From Acetispira formosa (nom. nud.) (GTDB lineage: Bacteria > Desulfobacterota > Desulfarculia > Adiutricales > Adiutricaceae): a DNA stretch of 64,000 nucleotides. The notes below the pieces were generated by a model. The model was not told the origin of the DNA and searched no databases. It saw only the letters and a program-made list of their open reading frames with translations. Within the stretch, counting starts at the first letter, position 1, and the number at the start of each line of letters is the position of its first letter. Position numbers and translations under genes: made by a program. Shown one piece after another: positions 32,258-41,829 of this stretch. The stretch lies in the NCBI GenBank assembly GCA_023525915.1, contig CP026657.1, positions 806,001 to 870,000 on the forward strand, read 5' to 3'.

Positions 32258-32563
32258 ATGCCCAGTCAATTCATATTTTCTTTGCTGGTAGTCATGTTTG
32301 CCGCTGACAGCAACATTGCGCTCCCGACGGCCGATGAGATGGCTGGTTTGGCTGGCCGGATGGTGCTGGCCCAGAAGAAACCCCACGATCCCGGCAACTG
32401 CTTTCACTGGAAGGGCTGCAAGGGCGACAGCATTGGCGCTATGTGGACGTTCGATCCAGATCGCTGCAAGGCCATTGGCGGCAAGAGCTGGATGGATGAA
32501 GCCGGTGAATGCTATAACCTGCCCGATGGCGCTCAAGTCGTAACAATTCCTCCGCGTTCCTGA
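32258..32563 (+). CDS. Hypothetical small cysteine-containing protein
   Basis: A 101-residue protein from ATG 32258, which has AGAGG and AGGAA just upstream; a longer frame from 32216 lacks a ribosome-binding site. The N terminus MPSQFIFSLLVVMFAADS is hydrophobic and could be a short membrane anchor or weak signal. Four cysteines (NCFHWKGCKG, DRCKAIGG, GECYNL) suggest disulfides or metal binding. It ends 18 bases from the convergent GTPase gene. No family recognised. Confidence 0.6.
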   Translation: MPSQFIFSLLVVMFAADSNIALPTADEMAGLAGRMVLAQKKPHDPGNCFHWKGCKGDSIGAMWTFDPDRCKAIGGKSWMDEAGECYNLPDGAQVVTIPPRS

Positions 32564-32580
32564 CAGAAGCGCGGAGTTTT

Positions 32581-33816
32581 TTAATCCTGGCTGTTTCGCA
32601 GCAGATCCGGCAGCGTGGTTCCGGCCAGGGTGGAAATATGCCCGGCCATTGAACTTACCGCCGGGGCCAGCCCACCCTCCCCTGCCCCGGTTTGGGAGCC
32701 GCGCAGGACTTTTTCCAGATGCTTCATCTGCTCCTCCATTTCACTCATGATCAAGCCGGCCTTTTCATTCAGCCCCTCTTCCAGTTTGCCCCGGTAGGAC
32801 GACTTCAGCACCGGACCCAAAACCGCCGTAGCCACCGGCACCAGCGGCCAGGATGAAAAGAATGAGGCCAGCGAATCGCTCCAGTCCAGTTGAATCATAT
32901 CCTGAAAAATCTCCCTACTGAAATCCGGGCCGATATCCGCCGCCAGAAGCCGCGAATCAGACCGGAACCCGGTCAGAGTCAGAGCCACATGGCCCAGCGC
33001 CTTTCTGATAGTTTCCCCCAGCCACAACCCCTGACGAAAAAATATCATCCGCAGTCCCTGTCGGCCGCGTTCATTGACCGCCTCCATCACTTTCCGGTAA
33101 TTTTTAAATAAACCGAAACGGCCGGATTTTTCATCGTAATACTTCATCAGATTAACGCGCCACAGTCCAAGCTCACGCTCCAGATTGTCCAGAGCCACCC
33201 TGGGGATTTTGGCGCACAGGTTATCCCACATGTTCAGGCAGATGGCCGATATCAATTCATCGCGCCCGAAACGCTCGGTAACCCGGCCGGTGCGCAGTTT
33301 CTGGGCCACTGAACTGACCGGCACAACCCAGACGCCGGAATATCGCGACAGGATTTCTTTCATGGCTGAAAGTTCATCCTCAGAGGCCACATCGGCCTTG
33401 GTCAGGACAAAGCAGATGTGATTGCCGCCGGCAATGAGCGGCTCGATTATTTTCTCTGTTTCAAATTTTTCCAGACGGGCCGTCTTTGCGTCGACGCAGT
33501 ATAAAATAGTATGGAACCAGTCGCGAATGTCGCCGCAATCGCGCTGGCGGAGTTCAGTTGAAATTAATTCCCGCCATTCATCAGCTTTGTCGGCTTCCAG
33601 CCCCCAACTATCATAGATATTGATGTTCAGCCCGTTAACCTCCATTGGCGGGTGGACAAAAATTCCTTTCTCAGTGGTCGGGCGGGCAACACCGATCTCG
33701 GCCGAATTATGGCCCAGAAGATAATTCAGAAGCGATGACTTCCCTACTCCGCTTTTTCCAAGGATCAGCACATTGGTGCTGTCAAAGCGTCGAGGTTTAT
33801 GAGGCATATTTGTCAC
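32581..33816 (-). CDS. Dynamin/Era-like GTPase
   Basis: A 411-residue GTPase. G1 LGKSGVGKSSLLN (near residue 20-30), a G2 Thr in RPTTEKGI, G3 DSWG (69-72) and G4 TKAD (about 138) are all present. After the G domain (about 1-180) there is a long helical region with an amphipathic or membrane-inserting stretch (SSWPLVPVATAVLGPVLK, near 325-345) and a final coiled-coil part (SEMEEQMKHLEKVL). The start is GTG 33816 or ATG 33807. It follows a second GTPase gene with only a 44-codon gene between, so the two GTPases are co-expressed and may form a hetero-oligomer at the membrane. Confidence 0.85.
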   Translation of the reverse strand: MTNMPHKPRRFDSTNVLILGKSGVGKSSLLNYLLGHNSAEIGVARPTTEKGIFVHPPMEVNGLNINIYDSWGLEADKADEWRELISTELRQRDCGDIRDWFHTILYCVDAKTARLEKFETEKIIEPLIAGGNHICFVLTKADVASEDELSAMKEILSRYSGVWVVPVSSVAQKLRTGRVTERFGRDELISAICLNMWDNLCAKIPRVALDNLERELGLWRVNLMKYYDEKSGRFGLFKNYRKVMEAVNERGRQGLRMIFFRQGLWLGETIRKALGHVALTLTGFRSDSRLLAADIGPDFSREIFQDMIQLDWSDSLASFFSSWPLVPVATAVLGPVLKSSYRGKLEEGLNEKAGLIMSEMEEQMKHLEKVLRGSQTGAGEGGLAPAVSSMAGHISTLAGTTLPDLLRNSQD

Positions 33817-33931
33817 CGCTCATAACTCTTTTGCAGGGTATGAACCTTCGAAGTTTCCAGGCATTGGGCCAGGCCTTAAATATCTGAACCAGTTCACCAA
33901 CGAAAGCGTTGGGCTCGCCTCTGACATTCAT
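33797..33931 (-). CDS. Small gene between two GTPase genes
   Basis: A 44-residue basic peptide (MNVRGEPNAFVGELVQIFKA, then WPNAWKLRRFIPCKRVMSG). AAGGAGAG lies just upstream, overlapping the end of the GTPase gene before it. Its stop overlaps the start of the next GTPase (20 nt in another frame), giving tight translational coupling. Without it there would be a 118-base gap in an otherwise compact operon. No family recognised. Confidence 0.55.
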   Translation of the reverse strand: MNVRGEPNAFVGELVQIFKAWPNAWKLRRFIPCKRVMSGDKYAS

Positions 33932-33934
33932 TGG

Positions 33935-35014
33935 CTAAAACTCTCCTTTTTTATAATAAGATTTTACCAGCGCCTCCAGACTGGCGGCGTTGAAAAAAGA
34001 TTCCAGCGCGGGCTTGCGCCCCTCCAGGGAGGCCTGGACATAATTGCGGCAGAGTGTGTTGACGGCCAGCCCCATGGCCGTGGTGACGGCGGCGGCCACA
34101 GTGGCGTTGATGGTGCCGCCCAGCCAGGTGCCCACTCCGGGGATTATTTTCACTAAATTTCCGGCCAGCCCCCGGCCGACATAGGAGACGGCGGTTGAGG
34201 CCAGGCCGCTGGAAGCCATAGCGTCCAGCTTGGGCAGATCCCAGATTGAGGCCAGATGGGCCACCATCGTCACCTGATTGGCAATCAGGGCCGGGGAATC
34301 GGCCATTGGTATGGGGGCCGCGCCGATGGTGGCGGCCAGGGCGGCATGCTTCATAACGCTTTTACGCCCGGCATCATACTTTCGCTCCAGCCCCTCAGCC
34401 ACAGCGGACAGGAGAGCTTCATGCAGTGATTCAGGCAGGTGTTCCACTGACCAGTCTATAATTTTGTCCACAAAGCCCAATTGGGCTTTCAGCGTTTCAT
34501 CAGTAGTGGTTTCAAAGATTTCCTGTCCGGGCATTTGGGATATAACGGCAGCTTTCATTTCGGCGGCGTTCTCTTCAGTCGAGCTGTCTACCTGAGTCAG
34601 CATTAAGGCCGCCGGCAACTTTCGCTCGCGGAAACCGTTTAGAAACTCCGCGTCAAGATCAGTGAAACGGGCCGCCGGGAGACTCAGGCAATACCAAACC
34701 AGATGGATTCTTTCCTCCATTGAAGAGCGGTTTCCGATGAAATCGAAAATCAGTTCGCGGTAACGGCTCTGGTTTTCCTGGCCCGACTCATAACCTTCAC
34801 TATCGAACAGGTTGATTAACTGGTGGCGATAGGTATTTATGCCGCGGGTGACCGGATACCCGGCCCCGCTCTCGGCCACCCGGCTGCCGAAGACCAGATT
34901 CACCAGCGTGCTCTTGCCGCTGCCGGTGGGGCCTAGCACCAGAATGTTGGGCTTTTGTATGGAATTTCTTATCTGCTCGAAATCTTTGGCAAACTGCCCG
35001 GCATAATCAATCAT
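33935..35014 (-). CDS. GTPase with hydrophobic C-terminal domain (DUF697/YcjF-like)
   Basis: A 359-residue protein. G1 LGPTGSGKSTLVN (about residue 27-39), G3-like NLFDSEGYES, G4-like LTQVDSS. Residues about 230-340 are a hydrophobic, Gly/Ala-rich domain with several membrane-like helices (VSYVGRGLAGNLVKIIPGVG, then INATVAAAVTTAMGLAVN) as in DUF697 proteins. So it is probably membrane-bound. A frame opens at 35044, but GAGGTGTGCA points to the ATG at 35014. Upstream is the VWA-FHA gene, downstream the small gene and second GTPase. A VWA/FHA sensor with two GTPases suggests a membrane remodelling or stress device; unproven. Confidence 0.82.
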   Translation of the reverse strand: MIDYAGQFAKDFEQIRNSIQKPNILVLGPTGSGKSTLVNLVFGSRVAESGAGYPVTRGINTYRHQLINLFDSEGYESGQENQSRYRELIFDFIGNRSSMEERIHLVWYCLSLPAARFTDLDAEFLNGFRERKLPAALMLTQVDSSTEENAAEMKAAVISQMPGQEIFETTTDETLKAQLGFVDKIIDWSVEHLPESLHEALLSAVAEGLERKYDAGRKSVMKHAALAATIGAAPIPMADSPALIANQVTMVAHLASIWDLPKLDAMASSGLASTAVSYVGRGLAGNLVKIIPGVGTWLGGTINATVAAAVTTAMGLAVNTLCRNYVQASLEGRKPALESFFNAASLEALVKSYYKKGEF

Positions 35015-35087
35015 TGCACACCTCAACCCAAAGAGATGAGACATTATATCATTACCAGGGCTTTTCCGGCGGTTTCAATTTTTATGC

Positions 35088-35115
35088 GTCCAAGCCCCGG
35101 AAACGGGGCTTGGAC
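35088..35115 (-). terminator. Strong hairpin between VWA-FHA and GTPase genes
   Basis: GTCCAAGCCCCG/CGGGGCTTGGAC with loop GAAA, a perfect 12 bp stem 12 nt after the VWA-FHA stop codon. No T run, so it is more likely an attenuator or mRNA-processing hairpin than a full stop. Confidence 0.6.
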
Positions 35116-35126
35116 TCAGGGCCGGT

Positions 35127-36704
35127 TTACAGCAGGACAGCCCGGACCTGGCCGATCAGCAGTTCATCGCCGGGCTTTATGGTCATACCCGGCCCGACCA
35201 CCTCGACGCCGTTAACCCTTATGCCGGTGGCGGAGCCGAGATCACGGATGACCCAGCCATCATCTGTGACAATTATTTCAGCATGCGTGGGGGAAATAGT
35301 GTCCGCGTTCACCACCACATAATTTTCGCGGGCGGCCCCCAGCTTCCACTTGCCGACCGGCAGGCTTAGTTTCTGGCCGGTTTCAGGGATATCCAGCACC
35401 CAGGAGGTGGCCACCCGGTCACTGCGTACCCTCATTTCCTGGTGATACCTCCGCCACAGCCAGTAACCAAGGGCCAAGAGGAAAAGGAGAATCAGCCAGA
35501 ACAGCGGATTGTACCAGAGGCCCGTGTCGCGGCTTCCGGCGGGCGGGGCCGCGCTGACGGCCTGATAGCCGGTGTCGGCCATGCTCATCCTGGCCGTTGA
35601 TTCTCCGCTCCGGGCGGATTCATCGGCCTGTTGAGCCACGGTTTCTGAAGAAACCACATTGCCGACGCCGCGTTCAATCGCTCCCACTCCACCGGCCAGG
35701 GCGCCGCCGATGGCCAGACCTTCAGAGTCGGTCATCCGCATGGAGTTGCCATATGAATCAGCCAGATTGCCGTTAGCGGCCAGGGCCCGGCTGGTCTGCG
35801 GCGGCTGAAGATAGAGGTTGACGAACCTGATATCCCGGCCGTCGGTACGTATCAGGTCGGCGCTGACCGCGCTCTTGGGGACAGTGCCGTCAAGGTCGAA
35901 CCGAATTTTATAAAGACGCTTGCGGTCGCCCTGGGACAGGGATCTCTGCTGATCCAGAAGGCCGTAAACACCGCTTTGCAGCTCGGCGGCTGTTCGGGCG
36001 TCAACGTTGAGGCCGCCGGTCTTGGTCGCCAGTTCCTTCAGGTTTTCCAGATATTGTTTGGAAGTCTCCTCCGGCAGGCCTGGAATGCCGACTGTGGATA
36101 TTTTTACATTATGCTCACGGGCGCTCTGGAGCACCTGCTCCCTGGTGACGTCGCTGCCCTCGTCATGCCCGTCGGTCACAACCAGAAGGTGGTGGCGGCC
36201 GGGCAGGTTTTTTAACAGATCAATGCTGTAGAGAAGGGTACGGTAGAGCTGGGTTTTGTTCCCGGCCGGCTGAAGCTGGGCCAGACTGTTTTTAAACTCC
36301 AGACGGTCGGCGGTGAAGCCGCGTTCGAGCTGCACGTCGTCATTAAAGGCCAGAAGGGCCAGCCGTTCCTCCGGGTCAAGATAATCGACATAATCCTCCA
36401 GGGCCTTTTTGGCCGCGTTCAGGTGGGCCGGGGTCAGGCTCCGGCTGGTGTCCACCGCCACCACCATGTTGGCCGGGTCGGTCGGCATGGGGCCGCTGAT
36501 GCCCGTGGCCACTACCGACCGCCCGCTGGGAGCCAGCCGCAGCGAATAATCGGCGGCGTTGACATTGCCCTCAGGCAGGGCGGCCACCACGTCCACTTCA
36601 GGCCATTTGGACGTATCCACACTGATGAGATTGAAATTCTGGGCCCAGAGAAGCGGAGTCCAGAACAGGCTGAAGACAGCCGTTAAGAAAATATACCTGA
36701 GCAT
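35127..36704 (-). CDS. Membrane protein with extracytoplasmic VWA domain and cytoplasmic FHA domain
   Basis: A 525-residue protein. Signal peptide 1-21 (MLRYIFLTAVFSLFWTPLLWA). The VWA domain (about 80-270) has MIDAS residues DTSRS in VVAVDTSRSLTPA and VVTDGHDEGSD. A linker with Ala/Ser repeats precedes one membrane helix (LFWLILLFLLALGYWLWRR, about 400-418). The C-terminal FHA domain (about 435-525) has GAARENYVVV, SPTHAEI and DLGSATGIRVNG, the normal phosphothreonine-binding pattern. It would sense something outside and recruit a phosphoprotein inside. First gene of the set with the two GTPases. No kinase or phosphatase gene is adjacent. Confidence 0.88.
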   Translation of the reverse strand: MLRYIFLTAVFSLFWTPLLWAQNFNLISVDTSKWPEVDVVAALPEGNVNAADYSLRLAPSGRSVVATGISGPMPTDPANMVVAVDTSRSLTPAHLNAAKKALEDYVDYLDPEERLALLAFNDDVQLERGFTADRLEFKNSLAQLQPAGNKTQLYRTLLYSIDLLKNLPGRHHLLVVTDGHDEGSDVTREQVLQSAREHNVKISTVGIPGLPEETSKQYLENLKELATKTGGLNVDARTAAELQSGVYGLLDQQRSLSQGDRKRLYKIRFDLDGTVPKSAVSADLIRTDGRDIRFVNLYLQPPQTSRALAANGNLADSYGNSMRMTDSEGLAIGGALAGGVGAIERGVGNVVSSETVAQQADESARSGESTARMSMADTGYQAVSAAPPAGSRDTGLWYNPLFWLILLFLLALGYWLWRRYHQEMRVRSDRVATSWVLDIPETGQKLSLPVGKWKLGAARENYVVVNADTISPTHAEIIVTDDGWVIRDLGSATGIRVNGVEVVGPGMTIKPGDELLIGQVRAVLL

Positions 36705-36954
36705 GATGTTCCTCCTGAATATTGAAATCCCGCAAAATCTGGGGCGGCGTAGAAATATGGCCGAAGGGTGATTATCAGAGATGAGACTCTGGTCTGATTT
36801 GTGAAAGACGGAAAAAATGGACGGCCGGAGGCCATAGAATAAGAGTGGAAAATAAGGCGGATATATGAAGGAATTTTTTTACCGGAAAATTACGAATCGT
36901 ATCAGGGTTGAGTATCGATAAGGAAGAATTGCGCGGCGGGCGCAGCAATTCTAA

Positions 36955-37115
36955 TTATGGCCGATGCCGCTGCATAACGCCGGGGTCGAGCACAGCGAGA
37001 CGGAGCGCACGCGACTGGGTTTGACGGAAAAATAGCCTCTCGCGAAGCAAAAACCACGCTTTTTGTGTAGCGGAGGGGCCGTAAGTTTATGGGAAAAAGC
37101 CATAATTAGAATAGC
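36955..37115. mobile_element. Short inverted-repeat element, copy 1 (near catalase)
   Basis: Ends GCAATTCTAATTATGGC and GCCATAATTAGAATAGC enclose the core with CGCGAAGCAAAAACCACGC and TTTTTGTGTAGCGGAGGGG. The core is shared with copies at 39683 and 41476 and, in reverse, with the tandem array at 47068. No coding capacity; MITE-like. Confidence 0.75.
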
Positions 37116-37181
37116 TGCGGCGGTCGGAGATATGTTTTTTCGATACCCGCCGGGCGGCGGGTATCGAGTTCTCGCAGGTTA

Positions 37182-39455
37182 TCAGGCGGCGAAGTCTGAG
37201 GTTTTGTCCTCTCTGGCCCAGATGCGGTGCTCTTTCATGGCCTTGATGAATTCCTTGACCATTTTGTCAGAATCGCTGTCAAGCACCAGGCCGGAATCCT
37301 TGGCGTCTTCCGGCAGCCCGGCGGCCTTTAACATCTCCTTGGCTTTGCCGGGGAGACCGATGGCTTTCAGGTGCCGGTAAGCCTGACGCAGGTGATATTT
37401 GGCGTCGCCGTCAGCCATAAGGGCCTCGATGCTGGCGTCGCCCTCCGGCACCACTACCGCATCAAAGAGCGCGGCTGGATTTCCGGCCAGAGAGCCGTCC
37501 ACAATCAGATCCTTGCCTTCGTCAGTGCGAATGGCCCCCATGTGCGGAGCAATCAGAATGCAGTGTACGCCCTCGTTCTGAAGGTTCTTCACCAGGGCTG
37601 AAACTGACTTATAGCTGACCCCGTCGGCCGCTAAAAGCGAGACCCGGCGTGACTTGATGACCTGGTCGCCTTTGGCATACAGGCTGAGGGCCGGATCACC
37701 CTTATCGAGCCCGCCCACCGGCTTAGGCAGTTCCCGGCTGAGCTGTTCCTTACTCAGCTCCAGCCCCAGATTCATGGCCACGCCCCTGGCCAGTTCGTGA
37801 TCGATTCTGGTCAAGTGGTCAACCACCCTTTCACGGATGTAGGAACGGCCGACCTTACCGAGTTCGAAGCTGAAAGCGTTGATGATATGCTTCTTTTCAA
37901 AATCGGTCTGGCTGATCCAGAAGAGGCGCGGGTGTGAATAATAATCGGCAAAAGAGGGGCTGCGGTGACGCACCTTTTTGCCCTCGGCCTTGGCCGGATA
38001 AGTGGTGAAACCGCCGTTTTCAGCCGCCTCAGGCGCTTCGCGGGGCCAATTGCCGCCGATGGAATTGGGTTCGTAATTGGGGCCGGTATCCAGGCGCATC
38101 TGGTGCTGGCCGTCGCGCTGGTGATTGTGAACCGGGCAGAGGGGCCGGTTGATGGGCAGTTCGTTAAAGTTGGGGCCGCCCAAACGGTGACGCTGGGTGT
38201 CCACATAGGAAAAGACACGGCCCTGGAGCAGCGGATCATCGGAGAATTCGATGCCGGGCACGATATTGGCCGGGCAGAAAGCCACCTGTTCGGTCTCAGC
38301 GAAAAAGTTGTCGGGATTGCGGTTGAGAACCATTTTGCCAACAATTTCCACAGGCACCAGAGCCTCTGGGATAAGCTTGGTGGCGTCCAGAATATCGAAA
38401 CCGAATTTGTGTTCATCCGCCTCCGGGATAATCTGGAAACCCAGCTCGTATTCAGGATAATCCCCGGCCTCAATGGCCTGCCATAAATCGCGGCGATGGA
38501 AATCCGGATCGCGGCCGGTCAGGAGCTGGGCCTCATCCCAGATGAGAGAGGATTTGCCATAAGTCGGCTTCCAGTGGAAGCGGACGAAATGACTTTCGCC
38601 GCGAGCGTTGACCAGCCGGTAGGTATGGATGCCAAAACCTTCCAGCATACGCAGGCTCCGGGGGATGCCGCGATCGGACATGGCCCACATAACGTTGTGA
38701 AGCGTTTCAGGCTGAAGGGAAATGTAATCCCAAAAGCTGTCATGGGCGCTCTGGCCCTGGGGCATTTCGTTATTGGGCTCCGGCTTGACGGCATGGACAA
38801 AATCAGGAAACTTTATGGCGTCCTGTATGAAGAAGACCGGCGTATCATTGCCGACGATGTCGAAGTTGCCTTCACTGGTATAGATTTTGGTTGAGAAACC
38901 GCGAATGTCGCGAACCGTGTCCGGGGAGCCGCGAAAACCTTGAACGGTGGAAAACCTTACAAAAACCGGAGTGATGGTTTTGGGATCGCGCAGAAAAGCG
39001 GCTTTGGTATATTTCTCCATGGATTTATAGACCTGAAAGTAACCGTGAGCGCCCGAACCGCGGGCATGAACGACGCGCTCGGGAATTCTTTCCCGATCAA
39101 AGTGGGCGATTTTCTCATTGAAATGAAAATCCTCCATCAGCTTGGGCCCCCGGTCGCCGATGGAAAGAATGCTTTGATTGTTGGCAACTTTAACGCCCTG
39201 TGTGGTGGTCAGAGGTTCGCCCTCGCTGTTCTGGCGGAAAACGTCCATGTCTTTGGATTTATCGGTGGTGTTGTCCGGCAGTTTCTGGGAACCGGCCGTC
39301 ATGGGTTCCGCGCCTGGAGGCGTCGGTTTTGGCGTTATTTTTATAAGCTCAGGGTCAATAAGATCGTCATAATGGGGCTGAGCGGCTTTTTCATCGGTAA
39401 ATGGGGGCTGTCCGGGAGCGGAAGATTTGTGCGCCTTCTTTACTTTTTCGGTCAT
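37182..39455 (-). CDS. katE: Large-subunit catalase (HPII type)
   Basis: A 757-residue monofunctional haem catalase with the extra C-terminal flavodoxin/DJ-1-like domain of HPII enzymes (from about residue 600, [16 protein letters not shown]). It degrades hydrogen peroxide in the cytoplasm. The catalytic His is in [12 protein letters not shown], the distal Asn in [12 protein letters not shown], and the proximal Tyr in [15 protein letters not shown] longer frame reaches 39551, but GGAGGATAAA directly before ATG 39455 settles the start. It is flanked on both sides by copies of the same inverted-repeat element, which may have moved with it. A catalase this large beside anaerobic peroxide enzymes shows regular exposure to oxygen. 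Confidence 0.97.
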   Translation of the reverse strand: MTEKVKKAHKSSAPGQPPFTDEKAAQPHYDDLIDPELIKITPKPTPPGAEPMTAGSQKLPDNTTDKSKDMDVFRQNSEGEPLTTTQGVKVANNQSILSIGDRGPKLMEDFHFNEKIAHFDRERIPERVVHARGSGAHGYFQVYKSMEKYTKAAFLRDPKTITPVFVRFSTVQGFRGSPDTVRDIRGFSTKIYTSEGNFDIVGNDTPVFFIQDAIKFPDFVHAVKPEPNNEMPQGQSAHDSFWDYISLQPETLHNVMWAMSDRGIPRSLRMLEGFGIHTYRLVNARGESHFVRFHWKPTYGKSSLIWDEAQLLTGRDPDFHRRDLWQAIEAGDYPEYELGFQIIPEADEHKFGFDILDATKLIPEALVPVEIVGKMVLNRNPDNFFAETEQVAFCPANIVPGIEFSDDPLLQGRVFSYVDTQRHRLGGPNFNELPINRPLCPVHNHQRDGQHQMRLDTGPNYEPNSIGGNWPREAPEAAENGGFTTYPAKAEGKKVRHRSPSFADYYSHPRLFWISQTDFEKKHIINAFSFELGKVGRSYIRERVVDHLTRIDHELARGVAMNLGLELSKEQLSRELPKPVGGLDKGDPALSLYAKGDQVIKSRRVSLLAADGVSYKSVSALVKNLQNEGVHCILIAPHMGAIRTDEGKDLIVDGSLAGNPAALFDAVVVPEGDASIEALMADGDAKYHLRQAYRHLKAIGLPGKAKEMLKAAGLPEDAKDSGLVLDSDSDKMVKEFIKAMKEHRIWAREDKTSDFAA

Positions 39456-39682
39456 TTTATCCTCCAGAGTTGACGGTTGAGTGGCCGCTTGGGGCCATAA
39501 ATTTTTGCGATACCATATAAATATTGGTACCATATTTGAAAATAATATCATATATAAACCAATATAACAAATATTTTTCCACGTATTAATTTGTATTTAA
39601 AATGCTGGCCAGGCGGCCGGTCCGCTCTTAATAAAATCGGGGCCGATGCCCCGCTCTTCTCCAGCTCAGACCGGCTGCGGCA

Positions 39683-39853
39683 GCAATTCTCAAAGTAGAC
39701 GGCAATTTTAAAACAGCAGGTCGCCCCGCAAGGGGTGACGGAGCGCCAGCGACTGGTTTTGACGGAAAAATAGCCGCTCGCGAAACAAAAACCACGCTTT
39801 TTGTGTAGCTGCGAGCCATAAGTTCATGGGAAAAAGCTTACTTTGAGAATTGC
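39683..39853. mobile_element. Short inverted-repeat element, copy 2
   Basis: 171 bp with perfect 15 bp ends GCAATTCTCAAAGTA/TACTTTGAGAATTGC and the shared core (CGCGAAACAAAAACCACGC, TTTTTGTGTAGC). No coding capacity. It lies just upstream of catalase. Confidence 0.82.
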
Positions 39854-40014
39854 TCCGGCAGCGGGCCTTCAACACCATTCCGCCCTTCCGGCATGGGGCT
39901 GGAAGGGCGGAAACGGCTCTGGCTTCTTCAGAGTATGACCAGCCTGATATTATTTATTTTCCAGCCTTTGTCACACCTGATCAGAATGTGGTTCGGATTC
40001 AGTGGTTGACAGAT

Positions 40015-40050
40015 GGCCGCACAAATTTACTCGAGAAAATTTGTGCGGCC
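40015..40050 (-). terminator. Hairpin after the DUF1328 gene
   Basis: GGCCGCACAAATTT/AAATTTGTGCGGCC, a perfect 14 bp stem with an 8 nt loop, 15 nt past the stop codon of the small gene. A/T pairs at the stem base may stand in for a T run. Confidence 0.7.
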
Positions 40051-40064
40051 AGTAGTGAAATATG

Positions 40065-40226
40065 TCAAACAGCCCGGCGGCCGGTCACCAGGCTAATCAG
40101 AAAAACGATTATGCCCACAATAAAAAGGGCCTTGGCTATCCAGGCGGCGGTTCCGGCCAGAACCCCAAATCCAAGGACAGCGGCGATTACAGCGATAATA
40201 AGAACAATAACTCCCCAAGTGAACAT
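40065..40226 (-). CDS. DUF1328-family small membrane protein (YtjA-like)
   Basis: A 53-residue protein with two short membrane helices: [20 protein letters not shown] and the second in [17 protein letters not shown], separated by [10 protein letters not shown]. This is the DUF1328/YtjA pattern. AGGAGGTGTTC before the ATG at 40226 is a strong ribosome-binding site. Members are small inner-membrane proteins, often stress-induced; biochemical role unknown. The hairpin at 40015 ends the unit. Confidence 0.9.
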   Translation of the reverse strand: MFTWGVIVLIIAVIAAVLGFGVLAGTAAWIAKALFIVGIIVFLISLVTGRRAV

Positions 40227-40597
40227 ATGAACACCTCCTCAAAGTGTGCCTTTGGCAGAATAGTATGGCATATCAGCCGGTTGTAGTATTATTGCGCGGG
40301 ATGATTCCAGGCCTGGGCGGCCGATGTGAATTGAACTGAAGGAACCCGCGAGCGTTATGGGAAGACAGGAAAAACCTGAGGCCCGAACCAGAACTTGAAT
40401 TCATTATAGACGATGAAATATGATACGTCAAACATTATCACCAATATATTTTTATATATCGCCAATAATTACATTAAGAAAATAAAATAAATTCAATTTT
40501 TGACGGACAATAACAAGATAGTCTGGACAAGAGATGAATATAGTGATAATTTAAAGGCGTGGTTCGGTTTTATTTATAAAACCAAGAGAGGTAGCTC

Positions 40598-41347
40598 ATG
40601 CTTGTAAGCACTTTAACTTTTATTATTGTCGGCTTCATGTTCATCGTTTTGTTCAGCATGATTCCGGTCATCTGGCGTATTCGCACAGATTATTTTGGTA
40701 TCGGTGATATTGACGAGAACAGTTATACAAGATATGTACGTGAATTTCACGATCTGGCCGAGGCGACCCGGGAAGACTCGCGTCGGCCGGATGTCATGAA
40801 GACTTCATCCCTGGATGCCTCCGAGAGGCCGGACGCCAATGATGTGGCGGCCGACAGGGTGGGAGAAAGAATCAGATACGCCGGTTCCGAAACGTCTGAT
40901 ACGGCTGAAGACCTGGCAGACAGCGAACCCAGCGGCGGCCGGACTTTAAACGCCGCTCAAAGTAAGGCGGTTGACCGCCAGGATCAGAAAACACCGGAAA
41001 CACGCCGCCGGGAAGACTATTCAAATATGGCGGCCCAGACGGGTCAAAATAAAGCTGAAGCGGTGCAAACCTTTGTGGAAGAAGCGGCGGGCACTGCCAG
41101 TGCTGACGCCGCAAGAGCCATAAGGGATGAAACCAAAATCGAAAAGAAATATGACCGCACAGTCAATGCGGCCGCAAGCTCCATGGGCGAAAGGCCGCTG
41201 CCTGAAGAACGGGCCTATGTCACTGAAGACGGCCGGGAACATGGCAAGGTGGCCAGGGCTGAGGAGTGGGTCTCCGACAAGGCTGAAGAGGTCAAGGAAT
41301 GGGGAACGGAAAAGATTGAAAAGGTTAAGAAGTGGCTTGACAAATAA
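40598..41347 (+). CDS. Membrane-anchored, charged helical protein
   Basis: A 249-residue protein. One N-terminal membrane helix (LTFIIVGFMFIVLFSMIPVI, residues 5-24) is followed by about 220 strongly charged, Ala-rich residues with no globular motif. The last 45 residues (VARAEEWVSDKAEEVKEWGT and EKIEKVKKWLDK) form a repeated 11-residue-like amphipathic helix as seen in LEA-like or membrane-binding proteins. AGAGAGGTAGC supports the start. A hairpin at 41391-41420 follows. Perhaps a stress-protection or envelope-scaffold protein; no family assigned. Confidence 0.7.
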   Translation: MLVSTLTFIIVGFMFIVLFSMIPVIWRIRTDYFGIGDIDENSYTRYVREFHDLAEATREDSRRPDVMKTSSLDASERPDANDVAADRVGERIRYAGSETSDTAEDLADSEPSGGRTLNAAQSKAVDRQDQKTPETRRREDYSNMAAQTGQNKAEAVQTFVEEAAGTASADAARAIRDETKIEKKYDRTVNAAASSMGERPLPEERAYVTEDGREHGKVARAEEWVSDKAEEVKEWGTEKIEKVKKWLDK

Positions 41348-41390
41348 AAGGCGTCGCCAGAGACGCCCAAGTTGAGCCGAAACAACCGCC

Positions 41391-41420
41391 AGCCGGGCAA
41401 ACATACTCTTTTGCCCGGCT
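41391..41420 (+). terminator. Hairpin after the charged membrane protein gene
   Basis: AGCCGGGCAAA/TTTGCCCGGCT, 11 bp stem with an 8 nt loop, 43 nt after the stop. A smaller GGCGTC/GACGCC hairpin lies before it. No clear T run. Confidence 0.55.
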
Positions 41421-41475
41421 GCCAATTGCCAGTTCAGGCGGAAATTACCCCTTAGAGTTGTTCGGCCCCCAGGCA

Positions 41476-41645
41476 GCAATTCTCAAAGTAAATGGCAATT
41501 TTAAAATAGCAGGTCGCCCCGCAAGGGGTGACGGAGCGCCAGCGATTGGTTTTGGCGGAAAATAGCCGCTCGCGAAACAAAAACCACGCTTTTTGTGTAG
41601 CTACGAGCCGTAAGTTCATGTGAAAAAGTTTACTTTGAGAATTGC
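41476..41645. mobile_element. Short inverted-repeat element, copy 3
   Basis: 170 bp with perfect 17 bp ends GCAATTCTCAAAGTAAA/TTTACTTTGAGAATTGC; core nearly identical to copy 2 (CCGCAAGGGGTGACGGAGCG, TTTTTGTGTAGCTACGAGC). It lies between the convergent charged-protein and FIST genes. Confidence 0.85.
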
Positions 41646-41829
41646 TGGCCCCCAGGCCGACCTTGCGCCCGAGTCGCTTGACTGCGGGTCAAACCTGGCG
41701 AACGCAACAACAGCAAGCGAATCGTGATGCGAACCCGGCCTGTTTGGGGTTCGCATCGCAATGGAAGCATTTGACAACCAAACTTTTACTAACTAACATT
41801 CGTTAGCCTTAAAGGTAAATTTTAAACCC

